DNA of 43,958 bases from Ophiosphaerella korrae (GCA_028456385.1 JALNQF010000344.1:1-43958), one strand, 5' to 3'; positions 11,642-24,200 are shown, numbered from the stretch's first letter. Notes: a model not told the origin generated them from the sequence alone. Program-made: numbers and translations.

Positions 11642-12430
11642 AAGCTTATTTATTCTATTAGTATATATCTACCTTTAGGTAGTTACTTTTTACTTATTCT
11701 AGTATCTTGTTACTTATATAATTCCTTAATTTAAGTCCTTTTTTATTGTGCTTAACGCTACTAACTCCTTAGTAATATTGTTCTTACTAATAAGCTATAG
11801 GAAGTTACATTTTAGTTTAAAAAGAGGAATAATATATCTATAATTAAGTAGGCTATCATTTATAAATATAATTACACGTTTAAGAAGCTACTCCTTAACT
11901 TAATAATAGACTTAGTTTAGGTAGATAGTTATAGAGTTACTCTTCTTTATTGCTTAGTTAGGTAAGGTCTTATTTAATATATAAAGCTGCTTCTTAGAAG
12001 GCTTAAGTACTTTAAGATTAATCTATTCTAAACTAATATATTGCGACTTACCCTAATTTACTATGTAGCGGGTCGAGGTATAATAGATGCTATATATCTA
12101 TTAATTATATTCGGCGCTAATATGTCTACAAAGGATAATTATAGTAACACCCTATTATATCTTGCTATAGTTATAGGGTTATACAAAGTACTTGCGCAAT
12201 TAGTGTATATAGGTACTAATATTAATTTAAAAAGCTACTTTAGATAGATAGCTATAGATTAGGCTAGTATTACTAACTATAACTCTATAGTTAATAAGCT
12301 AAAGAGACTTAGCTTAAGATCTCTAACTTAGCGTAAGAGAAAGTATACCTTATATAAATTTATGCGCTTAGCTCTATGTCCCTTAGAATACTATACGTAT
12401 TACTAGCTATAAGATAGTAAATTTAATAAC
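11642..12430 (+). pseudogene. Ankyrin-repeat protein relic with F-box-like N-terminus
   Basis: One frame runs for about 260 codons with only about 13 stops, nearly all where CAA/CAG would fit. It begins with a leucine-rich F-box-like segment (YLPLGSYFLLI near 11670, then L.SNIV), followed by ankyrin units. Clear ones are RVTLL(H)CLV near 11935, RLTLIYYVAGRG(H)IDAIYLL at 12044-12100, and GANMSTKDNYSNTLLYLAI at 12116-12172 followed by VLAQLVYIGTNINLKS. The consensus TPLHLA appears as TLIYYVA and TLLYLA because CCN and CAC codons were mutated. The C-terminus continues past the TAG at 12245 (IAID.AS) to about 12420. Such proteins are common repeat-rich adaptors in ascomycetes. It lies between R1 copies 2 and 3. 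Confidence 0.85.
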
Positions 12431-12605
12431 TTTGCTTTGTAGTAATTTTCTTAGGGAAATTTAGATATTGTATATTTTAAATCCTTTTTTTATAAATCCT
12501 AATAAAATAATAAAAGACTATATAAGGTCTATCTCTAAGTTGCAAGACATATAGTATAGTAGGATAATTTTGTAAAAAAGTTAACTAAGGTCTTTTACTG
12601 CGAAA

Positions 12606-13122
12606 ACCTATCTAGAAAATTACGTAGATATAAAGTATATTAACATGTTATTAAATGTTAGAGATAGTATGTTAGCCTAAATTAACAAAAAGTTAGTAGA
12701 TAAGAGAGCTCCTACGATTTATCTGTCTCTATAGAAGTAGCGCTTAGCCTAATAGATAAAAGATTAACTAGGTACGTTTAGCTGCCTCTTTGCTCTACTT
12801 GTTCTAATAATTATAGCTAATAATAAAGGTAAGATACTACTAGAACCTATAATATTAGGAGACGTAAGAAATAAGTAAATATAATAGTAAGTATGTATAG
12901 AGCTAAAACTAGTAGAAACGTATATACTTAGGTAAATAAGAATAGATATACTAGGCTAGAATATATTAAGACTTGCTTACTTATATATACTTATTTGTTA
13001 TCTATTACTTAATACTGTTAGTGCTCTCTTTAATATAATACTAGGAGGCTTACGTATTAGTAAAAATGTAGCTTAGTTACTTCTACCTACAAAGATACCT
13101 ATATAAATTATAGATCCTAATA
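12606..13122 (+). repeat. Dispersed repeat R1, copy 3, cut by R2
   Basis: Matches R1 copy 1 from about 5521 to 6030, including the long shared stretch around the word ATAGAGCTAAAACTAGTAGA (12898). At about 13122, just after TAGATCCTAATAA, identity to R1 ends and inverted repeat R2 begins. The downstream part of R1 is missing, so R2 joined or inserted here after R1 had been copied. Confidence 0.8.
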
Positions 13123-13968
13123 AAATTTACTTTACCTCTTTTAACTATTCTCTAGTTTAGTCTATATACTAGGCGATTAGTTAGTGTAGCTAGAAGCTTA
13201 TAGGTAATAAAATATAGACTATTCTAATACCTAGGCGCCTAATACTATTGTAAGCGAAGTTACTACAATTTAGACTAATAGTTATTGATTTTTTATTGTT
13301 ATAATAATAAAAAGGCAAATTATAAGTAATAGAGAGGAAAATATATTAGTACTACTATAGTGTTACGGCCTACTATATATCTTTCTAAGTTATCTTTAGG
13401 GTTACCTACTTACTAGCTACTATTGTACTATGTAACACGCATAGCTTTGTATTTTCTTTTTATCTATTACTAGGAAAAAGTAGTTCTAGTTCTAGAGTCT
13501 CCTAGATATAGTATTAATAGTAGAGATATTTTAATTGAGCTTACTATAGAAAAGTAGAGAAATTATTCTATAACTCTTGCTATTATAACGCGCCCTAGAA
13601 AAGTAAAGTATCTTACCTTTCTAGTATCTTTATATAAGAACTAATTAAGAGATGTAAGCGCTAGTTTTCTAATATATACACGCTCTTCTAACGAGGCTAA
13701 GACGTCTTTTATTCTCTACTTACTACCTTACTACCTTTCTTAGTCTTTTACTAGTTGCCCTCTTATATAAAAGGCCTATACTTAAGAATAGAAGGCCTAA
13801 GCTTATAAGTCTATATACGTAAAGAGTGTATATAGGCTTATTTTACTTCTTTTAGATCTAACTATTATAGAAACTAAGAGTGCTTACTATTAAAGGACTT
13901 TATTAGAATACTAATTAGGCGTTAGTTAAAGCGGTTATAGTGAGGAAGTATTCTAGTATTATTCTAGG
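13123..13968 (-). repeat. Repeat R2, minus-strand copy
   Basis: The reverse complement of about 845 bp matches 20373-21204 on the plus strand. Shared words include CTAGGCGCCTA, the TAATACTAGAATACT start and the GGTAAAGTAAA end. Read on the minus strand it is coding-like in parts (SIIVRSKRSK near 13870; RIKDVLASLEERVYI near 13680). The homology ends exactly where the other copy has an ATG. Together the two copies form a large inverted repeat around the AAA ATPase relic. Confidence 0.8.
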
Positions 13969-14390
13969 ACTTAGCTAATATTTTGTTAGCTAGAAGCCTA
14001 CTAGATGTTATAGTAGTAGCACTTTGTAGGCGAAACTAGAGCTACTAGTACCTAAATAGAGACTAGGGGGCGCCCTAGCGAATATACAAAGATAGGACCT
14101 ATCTCCTATTTCTAGAGTATATACTCTTTAAGCTCTTTATAGTAAAATCGCCTATATAGCTTATAAGAGTTGTAGAAAGTATAAATCTAAGGTCTATAAG
14201 TGCTAAGGAAAAGTATTTATAGATTAGCTAATATCTAATCTAGTACAATAGTGTAAAACTAATATATAATAGATAGTAGTTTAAGAAAATTTAATATGTA
14301 TATAGTGTTGCGCTAGATAAAAGGACATTAGCGTAATTACGAGACTATATTTAGCGTTTAACCTAGGATCTAAATAATGTAAAGTTAATT
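13969..14390 (-). other. Extension of the R2 flank, weak minus-strand coding
   Basis: Upstream of R2 on the minus strand a fairly open frame continues (YTFYNSYKLYRRFYYKELKEY near 14150). It is not clearly matched on the plus-strand side beyond 20373. No family recognised. Confidence 0.25.
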
Positions 14391-15115
14391 GTACTATTAA
14401 TTGTTAGTGTACTAGACTGCGCTTTAGCTAAGAACTAGGTAGCTAAGCTTAAGAAGAACGGGTTTACACAGTACTTAGCTAAAGATATTAAGAAAGCGCT
14501 TTTAGTAAGAATCTTTAAAATACTCCTATAAGCTACTCCTAATATAAGTTTAGAAGCTAACTCCTGTACCTCTAGACTAGGAATCCCCTAATACCCTAAG
14601 TAGTAACTAATTTACGTATAATAGGCCTTTACAAGATAAGTAAGTCGAATATAAGAAGACTATAAGTAGGCTTACTAACTATTATTAAAGTTAAGGATAG
14701 AGCTAAACTACGTATAGGAATATAACTAATAGAGAGCTCTATATTGTAGTAATAGACTCTTTAAATAATTTTAGGTTTTATTAGGCGTGTTACTAAAGAG
14801 CGAAATACAAGTTACTTAAAAGTAGCTAGAGCGAGGAGGAAGCACTTAGAAGACCTAAGATAGATGTTAATATAGTGTTGTTAGGCTTCTTAGATTTTCT
14901 AAGTACCTAACTAGTTTCGATATAGTATTTACGAATAGTAAATAAAATTCTTCTAATAGCGCCCCTACTAGTAAGACTTGCGTTAGTGTATATATTTACT
15001 AAGTTAATGTAGGTAAGTTTATCGTTTGTAGAAGACATTAACGACTAACTATTCTATAGTACTTTATCTAGCCTAGTGTAGAAAATATAAATATAAATCT
15101 AGATTAGTTAATACT
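14391..15115 (+). pseudogene. Possible decayed unknown gene
   Basis: A frame through 14640-15080 is comparatively open, with a charged stretch (SEEEALRRPKIDVNIVLLGFLDFL at 14833-14904). No domain recognised, and no start or stop can be placed. Confidence 0.3.
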
Positions 15116-15119
15116 ACTA

Positions 15120-16130
15120 GTTAGGGAGTAGTATCTATCCCTATACAATATCCTTATTTACGTTATTCTTTAGTGTGTTTTAGAGTTTTCTATGTAAACC
15201 TAGTAGGAGGACTGTATGCTAACTAGACGTAGGCCTTAGGTGCGCTATTTACTCTATTAATATCTCTAAGAATATCTAGCTACTATTTTTATTAGCTTAA
15301 TTGGTATTTTATAGCTATATATAGATAAGACGTGTTACTATTAGGATATTAACGTAGGTTATACTTGTATAACTAGTGTTTTTAAGAGTATAGTAGCTAA
15401 CTTAAATAACTAGATTATTAATCTAAAGGTTCTCGAAGTAATACTACAACTTAAGGGTATTCTAGTTAACTAGTTAATTACAATCTAAGTTTAAGAGGCT
15501 GAATAGAGCGCTTTAGGGCTATAACTACTTTATTTATAGTTCCTTGGTATTAAAATTAGTATAAAGTTAGAGTTATATTTCGATAATCTATTATATAAAA
15601 CTTCTAATCTTTAATAGTAACGCTTAGGCGCTATATAATATTCTTAGCGCTTATCTCTAGGGCTCCTTACACTTACTCTAGGCTAATATATACTTTCTTA
15701 CGTTATATACTCTACTTAAGGGCTATAGTGTAGCATCTTATGTAGAGTATGTAGAACGACTAGAGGGCTTAACTAGGTAGATTACTCTAGGTAGCTTATT
15801 AGGATAAGCTTCTAAAACAAAGCTAGTGTATAAGTAGAGTTAGTAAATGTATAGCTAATTGTAGTTAACGATTAATTAGCTAAAAATTAAGTATAGTATA
15901 ATTGGTATTTGTCTTAAATAATTAGCTATAAATGTAAACTATATAGAGATGCTCTGCCTTACTAGTACTAAAGTTGTCTAGTAATCTTAGAACGTGCTTT
16001 AACTAGTAAAATGCTAGAGCTAAGATACTTTGAATAACTCTTATTGTACAATAGGGATTAGATTCTAAGTCCTAAATTTTGTAAATGTTCTAGCCCTATA
16101 ATTTTTCTCTAGTTAAAATACCTACGTATA
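15120..16130 (+). pseudogene. Possible decayed unknown gene upstream of the ATPase
   Basis: One frame runs from about 15120 to 16120 without a shift, with roughly one stop per nine codons. It contains INLKVLEVIL(Q)LKGILVN near 15420, and CSILCRVCRTTRGLN near 15730 with a Cys-rich C-x3-C-x2-C pattern, and SKMLELRYFE near 16010. The family is not recognised. It lies on the same strand as the ATPase relic and ends about 200 bp before that gene's candidate start. Confidence 0.35.
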
Positions 16131-16312
16131 ACTTTTACTATATAAGGCTACGTTTTTAGTATGTAAATCCTCTATGCTATTTATGTGTTTTTAAATACTC
16201 CTACTACTATAATTGTTCTTACTTATATCTTCTCTTAAGCTCTCTTTACGCATTTCTATAGTTATTATTTAAAAGCCTTTCTTAGAATGTCTCTTACCTA
16301 ACTTATCTAAAT

Positions 16313-18560
16313 ATGTCGACTAACGTCGTAGAATTACAAAGGAGGAATGTTTATACCTATACTAGAGCTATACTAATTGCTTTAGCACTTAGTCTTACTA
16401 TATAGTAACTTCTAGCGTTCTCTTATATCTTGCTTATATTAATTTCTATTACGTAGGAGTTTATCGTACCTTACTATAACTAGAGCGTTAAGGCTAGGGA
16501 AAAAGTTAAGGCGCCTTATAATAAAGGTGCATCCTCCTAACTTCTTTACTCGAAAAGAGTAAAAACTAACTTTAGTAACCTAGCTACGCTAATTAAGAAT
16601 AAAAGTAGCTATAATACTAATAAGAATATAGTAACTTAGCTAAAAAAGAGCTATAATGTTAACAAGGAATACAACAAACTATAATGCGAAAATAGTAAGG
16701 AAGATATAAAGTTACTTGTAAGAAGAACTATATACTTTTTTAAACGTATTAACAAGATATAAGAGTGTATATTATACTTAGTAAACTCTTAGCTTACTAT
16801 TAATAAGGATAGAATTGTTATAGAACTTAAAGGAAACTAGATGTAGCGTAGAGAAGTTTAATAAATACGTAGGTATACTAACTATATTAGTAGCTATTAA
16901 AACCTTAAAATTTCTTAGGCTTTTCTTGTTTAGCGAAATTTTAGCTAGTAGAAGGAGTTCAAGAATTTATCTATAATTATTAACTTAATATATTTAAAGG
17001 AAGCCTTGAAAAATGTAATAGAAAACGTTAAAGGTATTTCTCTAGTTAATAAAGTTCTAGAGGCAAGTTTCTCCTTCTATTTATAAGCTTTCTAACCTTG
17101 CCTAGTTAGAATCTAATACGCTCTTCTTGTATCTTGCTAAGATTTAAGCCTATACAAAAAAACTACCTTCTAATACGATAGAAGCTTAGTATTATAGACT
17201 TTTAATTAACTATATTATTAATAACTACAAGGAGATATTATAGAAGCTTTAACTAATAGTTAAAGAGGGCCTTATAACCTTTAAATACCTCTAGGTAATT
17301 TTTAGACCTAGTACTATTGTACTTACCTACTATTCTAAGGCTAATAAAGATAACTATTGTTTTATTATTAATTATATTACTAATAAGAAACTACTAAGTA
17401 ATACAAAGAACTATAAGGAGAAATAGTATATTAAGGGCTATATACTTAACTTTAATAGGAAGAAATTTAGATATTAGGATGTTGTAACCTACGTTAAGAA
17501 GTTTAAGGGTGCAAGAGATATTATAGAACTAGCTATATACCTCTTTAAATATTGCGTAGACAATACGTTAGAGAAAAAAATTTATAACTAGAGTACAAAA
17601 TATGTTAAGTTAAAGTAGATAGATGTGTGTAAGTACAAGGGCTTAGCTATAAGTCCTTTAGGCGATCTTATAGATGTTAGTAGACGTATAGTCTTAGACG
17701 AAGTAGGATATTAAAAGGAAAACACTAAATTAAGCGTTTAAATTGTAGCCTTTAAAAGTTAGGAGGCTAGCTTATTTACAAAGGAATAACTTCTAATAGC
17801 CTTGCTATACCTAAATAGCTTCTCTCTATAGTAGAACTAATAGGCCTAATTCTTTATATCTTACTTTTGCGATGCTAAGTAGTCTAAAAAATCTTAGGAA
17901 TTACTTGTTCTTAAGCCCTTAAGTAAACAAAACCTTAAAGGTCTTGTAAGATTATATTCTAATTACCTATCTACTAATCTTATTAATAGGAAGGGCTAAG
18001 GATATCTTATTGTGCTCTATAGGAGTCCTAGTTATAGTAAGACTCTTATAGCTAAAGCTGTTTTAGAGCTTCTTAAAGTACTACTATATACTATATTTAC
18101 TAGTAATCTAGGAATTAAAGCTAATAAAGTAGCCTAAAAGCTATAGTTAATCTTTAATAGAGCTTACTTGTAGAAAGCTATTCTCTTCTTAGATAAGGTA
18201 GATGTACTAGTCTAATCTCGAAAGGGCGTAGAATTCTATTTATACTCTATAGTGTTAATGTTTATTTACTTTTTAGAGTAGTATAAAGGTATTATATTTA
18301 TAACTACTAATTACTTTATAAAGTTTAATTCCGCAGTCTAGTCTTAGATATATCTTTCTCTAATTTACTAGTAATTTAACGTAAAGTAGAGGATAGAACT
18401 TTAGAAATTATTTATTTCTTAATTAACGAACGAAATTACTAATAAAGATATTAAATCTCTCTATATTTACAAAGTAAATAGTTGTAAGGTTTGTCTTTCT
18501 AGATTTAAATATTAGGACTATATTAAGCTAATATAAATAGATTAAGAACATTATTATAAT
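16313..18560 (+). pseudogene. AAA+ ATPase relic with DUF7025-like N-terminal region
   Basis: From about 17043 to 18540 one frame runs without a shift. The DUF7025-like part includes EGLITFKYL(W)VIFRP (17262-17310), KKFKGARDIIELA near 17490, and KYKGLAIS...DVSRRIVLDEV (17630-17705). The ATPase core follows: Walker A as RSPSYSKT (18021-18044, formerly GSPGYGKT), then LIAKAV. Walker B is AILFLDKVDVL (18177-18212) and the sensor-1-like segment GIIFITTN (18288-18311). The usual invariant second acidic Walker B residue now reads Lys, and the arginine-finger position is a stop. Upstream, ALKNVIENVKGI in another frame (about 17010) belongs to the same protein, so one frameshift lies near 17050. The ATG at 16313 is only a candidate start. 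These large fungal ATPases occur in multi-copy families of unclear role. Confidence 0.85.
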
Positions 18561-19640
18561 AGCCTATAGTAGAGCTAAGTTAGATAGTGTAAAATTATCT
18601 AAAGTTTATATACAAGCTACCCTTAATTAAGTAACTAAATTTAAGTAGAATTTAGTTAGGGATATTCTTAAAGGACTATATACATAAAAAGTGCAGGCTA
18701 CCTATATAGTTGCGCGCCTTGTAAGTTCTAGGCTATCTTGTCCTTATTTTGTAGTTAGGGTTTTTAATAGCTAAGCTATTTTTAAGTAAATAAAATTAAC
18801 AACTATATCTCTTAAAGGTGTCTAAATTACTGCGGTTGCGTAGTTAAGTGTGTAAATATATACCTAAGCCCTTGATTTTAATAAGGAGATAATATTACGC
18901 TTAACTATTTTTAGATATGTCTATAATTATATAATAGCTATAGTAAACGTAAAAGGGTAAGATAAAGAGACGTAACGCTAAGCTATTACTAGTGCCTAAG
19001 GTAGTTAAGGTACCTCCCTGCATTTATAACTAATATTGTCTAATAGTTACCTACTAATTTTACTAGTTGTTATCTTAAATCTCTTTGTAATAATAAATTT
19101 TAAGCTTCTATTTGCCTATACTACTACTATGCCTTTAGCTATAGCTAATTAGTAATTAATCTCTTCTACCCTTTTATAATATGTGTTAATAGTGTATAGG
19201 CTTAGATATAGCTACTCTATTTAACTAGTAGTAATATTAAAAGAGTAGTTAGACTATATAGTATAGAATTTAGATAAAGCGAATTTAATATAACTAGAAA
19301 AGAGTTTAGGGGAGTTTTATAGAAGTAAAGGGTTTATAGAAGTAGAAGGTTTATAGAAGTAAAGAGTTTATAGAAGTAGAGGGTTTATAGAAGTAAAAGG
19401 TTTATAGAAGTAAAGGGTTTATAGAAGTAGAGAGTTTATAGAAGTAGAGGGTTTATAGAAGTAGAGGGTTTATAGAAGTAGAGGGTTTATAAAAGTAGAG
19501 GGTTTATAGAAGTAGAGGGTTTATAGAAGTAGAGAGTTTATAGAAGTAGAGGGTTTATAGAAGTAGAGAGTTTATAGAAGTAGAGGGTTTATAGAAGTAG
19601 AGGGCTTATAGAAGTAGAGGGTCTATATTTTTTTAAGCTA
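18561..19640 (+). pseudogene. Possible decayed unknown gene leading into the minisatellite
   Basis: A frame from about 18780 (LDFNKEIILRLTIFRYVYNY at 18871-18930) continues without a shift to the 17-bp minisatellite at 19315. Because 17 is not a multiple of three, the array cycles through three registers and encodes a 17-residue repeat per 51 bp. Function unknown. Confidence 0.3.
19315..19626 (+). repeat. 17-bp minisatellite, about 18 copies
   Basis: Unit TTTATAGAAGTAGAGGG repeats at 19316, 19333, 19350 and so on every 17 bp to 19621, with only occasional G/A and one C/T difference. The purine-rich strand is the plus strand. It is the most regular tandem array in the window. Read through as protein it gives a 51-bp, 17-residue cycle containing VYRSRGFIEVEGL. 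Confidence 0.95.
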
Positions 19641-20372
19641 AAACTTACAAGACTTACAAGGTAGATAGCTACAAATTAGTTTATTTCTATACTTACTTTA
19701 ATTTACAATATATATAATATAGACGAGAAGGGCTTCTTACTTAGATACCTTACTAAGATAAAATAAGTCTTCTTATACTATCTCTATAACTATAGGAAAA
19801 TAAGATACCTTCTATAGCTATAGATAATGTGCTAAGATTAGACTAATAGAGTAGATATTTAGCCTATTTCTTTTGCTTATAATACCTTTATATTATATAC
19901 TTCTTAATAAAATTTAAGGCTATATTAAAAGTAGAATATCTTTCTATAGGTCTTGTACGTTATAATAGGTTTAGACTAAGAGTTTTCTGCTAGATTCTTG
20001 TTAATAGTAGTGTTACTTAACGTAGATATTATACCTACTAGTCCTCTATACTGTACGTTATTCTCTATATTAAGTTAGCTTTCTATACTAAAGAGCTATA
20101 GCTAAGATTATTACGACTATGTAAGTATCTTTTAGAAGAGTAGGAAAAATATACGAACTAGGTAGAGAGCTATATCTAAGCTGTGTTTTTCCCTTAAGGT
20201 AGTTATAAACTAAGAAATAAGTAGTAAAAACTATAGAAAATAGCTATAAGGTTTTTTATACTCTTTATTCTCCTTTTCTCTTGTTGTAATTCTTGTAAAA
20301 CGTATTAGGGTAGTATTAGTACCTTTTAGACGTAGGAATTCTTCCTTACTATACTCTTGCAGGTACTCTAGA
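19641..20372. other. Unassigned stretch between minisatellite and R2
   Basis: No frame clearly outperforms the others, and no repeat or motif was seen other than AT-rich sequence. It may be noncoding flank or a more heavily damaged gene. Confidence 0.3.
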
Positions 20373-21204
20373 GTAATACTAGAATACTCCTCTACTATAA
20401 CTACTTTAACTAACGCTTAATCTATATCCTAATTAAGCTATTTAATAGTAAGCACTCTTAGTTCCTATAATAGTTAGATCTAAAAGAAGTAAGATAAGCC
20501 TATATATATTTATCGTGCATGTAGGTTTACGAGTTTAGGCTATTCTATTCTTAGGCGCAAGCCCTTTGTCTAGGAGGGTAACTAGTAAAGGACTAAGAAA
20601 AGTAGTAAGGTAGTAAGTAGAGAACAAAGGACGTCTTAGCCTATTAGGGAGCGTGTATATATGTTAGAAAATATCTCTTAATTAGTCCTAATATTAGGAT
20701 ACTAGAAAGGTAAGATACTTTACTTTTCTAGAGCGTATTGTAATAGTAAGAGTTATAAAATAATTTCTCTTCTTTTCTATAGTAAGCTTGATTAAAATAT
20801 CTCTACTATTAACGCTGTATTTAGGGATTCTAGAACTCCTAGAACTAGTACTACTTTTTCTTAGTAATAGACAAGAATAAAATACGAAGCTGTGCGTATT
20901 ATGTAGTATAGTAGTTAGTAAGTAGGTAACTCTAAGGGTAACTAGGAAGGATATATAGTAGGTTATAATACTGTAGTAGTACTATTGTTGTAATAATAAA
21001 AAATTAACAACTATTAGTCTAAATTGTAGTAGCTTCGCTTATAATAGTACTAGGCGCCTAGGTATTAGAGTAGCGCTATATAGGCCCCTAATTAGTAGTT
21101 TGCCTATAACTATCTATATTTTATTACTTATAAGCCTCTAGCTACGCTAAATAATTGCTTAGTATATAGATTAAACTAAAGGACGGTTAAAGGAGGTAAA
21201 GTAA
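20373..21204 (+). repeat. Repeat R2, plus-strand copy; upstream region of the 21.2-kb frame
   Basis: Inverted counterpart of 13123-13968. It carries the dispersed module at 20575-20665 (EGN(Q)(Q)RTKKSSKVVSRE(Q)RTS, then RERVYMLEN). A segment near 20950 (GYIVGYNTVVVL) recurs at 35225-35260, so the 34.5-35.7 kb frame is a distant relative. The repeat ends directly before the ATG at 21205, so it may include that gene's promoter. Former LTR status was considered but not supported. Confidence 0.75.
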
Positions 21205-24200
21205 ATGTTTTTACCTTCTCTTCTCTCTTTGCTGCTCCTCTCCTAGCCTATTAATATAGATAAACTTACTAAAGCTATTAAGATCCTCTCTAAAGTTTTA
21301 GCTAAATAATTAAGTTAAGTAAAGGAGATTAAAGCACTCTACTCTTTACTTAAATAATCCTTAAAATTAAAAGGTCTTGCTCTCTTAGTAAAACGACTTA
21401 ATAAACTTAAACGCTTCTATAACTTAAATAGCCTAGAGATAATAGTTAGAAGCTTTCCTAATTATAATTACTATATTATTAATGTTTAGTTTGTCGAGGG
21501 GAATACTAGAGCTAATAACCTTTAAGGTAATATTTAGCGCGTTATAGTAGAGCTAAGTTTAGCTAATAATTACTTCTCTATCTATTTTACTTGACTTACT
21601 AACGCTTGTAAGAGCGAAAATATTTATAGGAAGAAACAAAATTCTAACTTAATTACGATATACGCTACTATAAACTTCTCTCTAGATAATATTAATATTA
21701 TATACTCTACTATTTGTAATAGACTTAAGCTCTATACTCTTAAAAAGGTAAATTTACTACCTTTATAAGAGTAGCCTAGATTTATAGGCCTTATAGCTAT
21801 TATACACTATTTATTCTATAGGATAAACTTCTAGGACGTATTAAAGGAACTTAAATTAGACGAGCTATTTAAAGCACGCTAGTTAGCCTTAGAGATTGCA
21901 CCTTTAATATTTTCTACCTTCTAGGTATATAAAAGTTAGGGTATAGACTACTAAGCTTTGAAACGGCCGCGTTTAGGTAACTTAAGAGATTGTAGGTTTG
22001 TAATCTAAGTTGTAGTTTAATAGGCTAATACCTTTAATAGTAGGCTGTTTAGAGTGCTATGTTAACTTACCTTATATTTAGTATCTAATATTATCTAACT
22101 GTATTCTACTATATTAAAGTAAGTGCTAGCTATATTATATATCCTTACCTATTAATTAACTAATAACTACGTAGATGTATCTACTCTATAGGGACAGTAC
22201 GAGAACAAGAGTATAAGAAGAGAAAGTTAAGAGCAAGATAAAGGAGCTTTTTATACTAATACTAATCCTTATAGTGTAAGTGGCTATATTTATACTATTA
22301 TCTCTAACGGCACTAATAGATCTTTAAGAAGCGACTGTGCTGTAAATTAGCTAGTTATGTTATAACCTAGTTTTACCTTGTATAGTAATAGTATATCCTC
22401 TAACAGCGCTTAGCTAGTAGCTAAATTTGCGTAGTTTAGAGATACTACTATATTAATCCTTTAGTTTACTAAATTTTTGTAGTTTAGTAGCGCTTCTATA
22501 GAGGTAGCTTAGTATACTAACTCTTTAGGATTTAGTAATATACCTGCAATAATTTATATAGCGTTTAGTGGGCGTACTAGACTTAGGTACTAATAGAATA
22601 ATTACTTGTTACCTAAAGTAAATTAGGGATTAATTGTATTATAGGTTGAATTTATACGATAGACTTTAGTTGTTAAGGTAGGTACTGTAGATCTCTTAGT
22701 AAATAAAAAAGAATTTAATATTATTGCTAATATATGCTAGATTATTATGTGTATAGTATATTGCCTAGCTAGGAGTAAAGGCTATATGTTTACTATTAGG
22801 AGACTAGATATATAGATTTAAATCTCTTGTTACTTAGATAGGGATAAGAAGCTATACGCGTTCTTTGTTTTTTAACTAACCCCCTCTTTACTCTAATCTT
22901 AATATACTCTAGAAATTTAGTGTCTATCTACAAGATTAGACTATTATATAAAGATATGTATTTCTACTTATATTACTTATACCCTGTATTTAACTAAATA
23001 ATATAATTATCTTCTCTTATAGTTTCCTAACTTGTTGTCTTAAATCTATACTTGTGTATTTTTTAAAGTTTTTAACCCTTAGGACGAAAGTACTATTATA
23101 TTTAAGCTACTTCCTAAGAGCTTCTAGAAGATCTTTTATTAATTTATTAAGTACGTGTGCCTCTAGATATTTAGGTATAAGGAGTATAGGGTAGTGTATT
23201 TATAGCTACTCTATAGTATATCTTTAACTACGTAATAGTTAGCGATATATAAAGCCTAAAATAATTGTATTATACTTAATTTATATAAGAGCTCGTAAAC
23301 CTAGCCTAGCTGTATAGAATAAAGCGTTTATGCTACCTAGTTTAAGGTAGGGTAAATCTTACGCGCGCCTAACGTAACTTTAGGAAGGAGGAGTATTTTA
23401 GATAATCTAATCTCTGTTGTTAGTATATATCTACGTTGTAGGACTTGTATAACTAGCTACTAGTAATTTATAATAAGAAGCAAGAAATCCTTAGAATTAG
23501 TTTGTAGTAAGATATTTAAAGATATAGTAAATTAATATTAGGATGCATCTTAAGGAGATGTATACGACTATACGCTTAATAGCTATTAGACGTTACTTAG
23601 TAGGCTATTAGCTTAAAGGTGCATTCTACTATAGAGAAAGTTACTTTGTAGGGTTTACTATTAATAACGAGCTTTCTACGGTCTGCGCTAAGAGTAGGTT
23701 TAAGTACTTAGATAACAACAAGAATAAATATAGAACGATATAGGCTAAGCTATATACTCTCTATTTAATAATTTACTATCTTATAGCTATATAGTAAAAT
23801 AGAGGAGTAGATTGTCTACTAATAGATTTAGGAGAGTAGATATCTAGATATCAAGGATGTTAAGCTAGGAGATATTATTATAAAATACTAGAAAGGATAA
23901 TTTAAGTCTATAGATAAAGTAACGTAGAGTATTAGGTATAAGGTTAAGTATGTTATTATATTCTAACTACTTCCTACTCCTAATTTAAATTACTTTTCTA
24001 GGAAGGACGAGTCTTGCTATTAAAAGTATAGATAAGCTATCTATACTAGAGTAATAACGTGCTAACTATCTAGTTAGAATTATAGACTTAGTTCGTCTAT
24101 AGCCCCTTAAATAAGGTAGAAGGAGTTAGAGACTACGTTAAGTTAGATTAAGTAGTACTAGTTCTTTATAGCGTTGTATACCTAGTTATACTTTTGTTTT

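Noticed and set aside
12041..12247. Taking the 68-codon open stretch as an intact small ankyrin protein
   Set aside because: It begins at a TTG inside an ankyrin unit and ends at a TAG where Gln is expected; the same frame continues on both sides, so it is only the longest gap between RIP stops.
19315..19626. CRISPR array
   Set aside because: The 17-bp units are directly adjacent with no unique spacers, and the context is eukaryotic.
20373..21204. LTR of a retrotransposon followed by gag
   Set aside because: The repeat carries coding-like sequence, the copies are inverted, and no primer-binding site or reverse transcriptase was recognised downstream.
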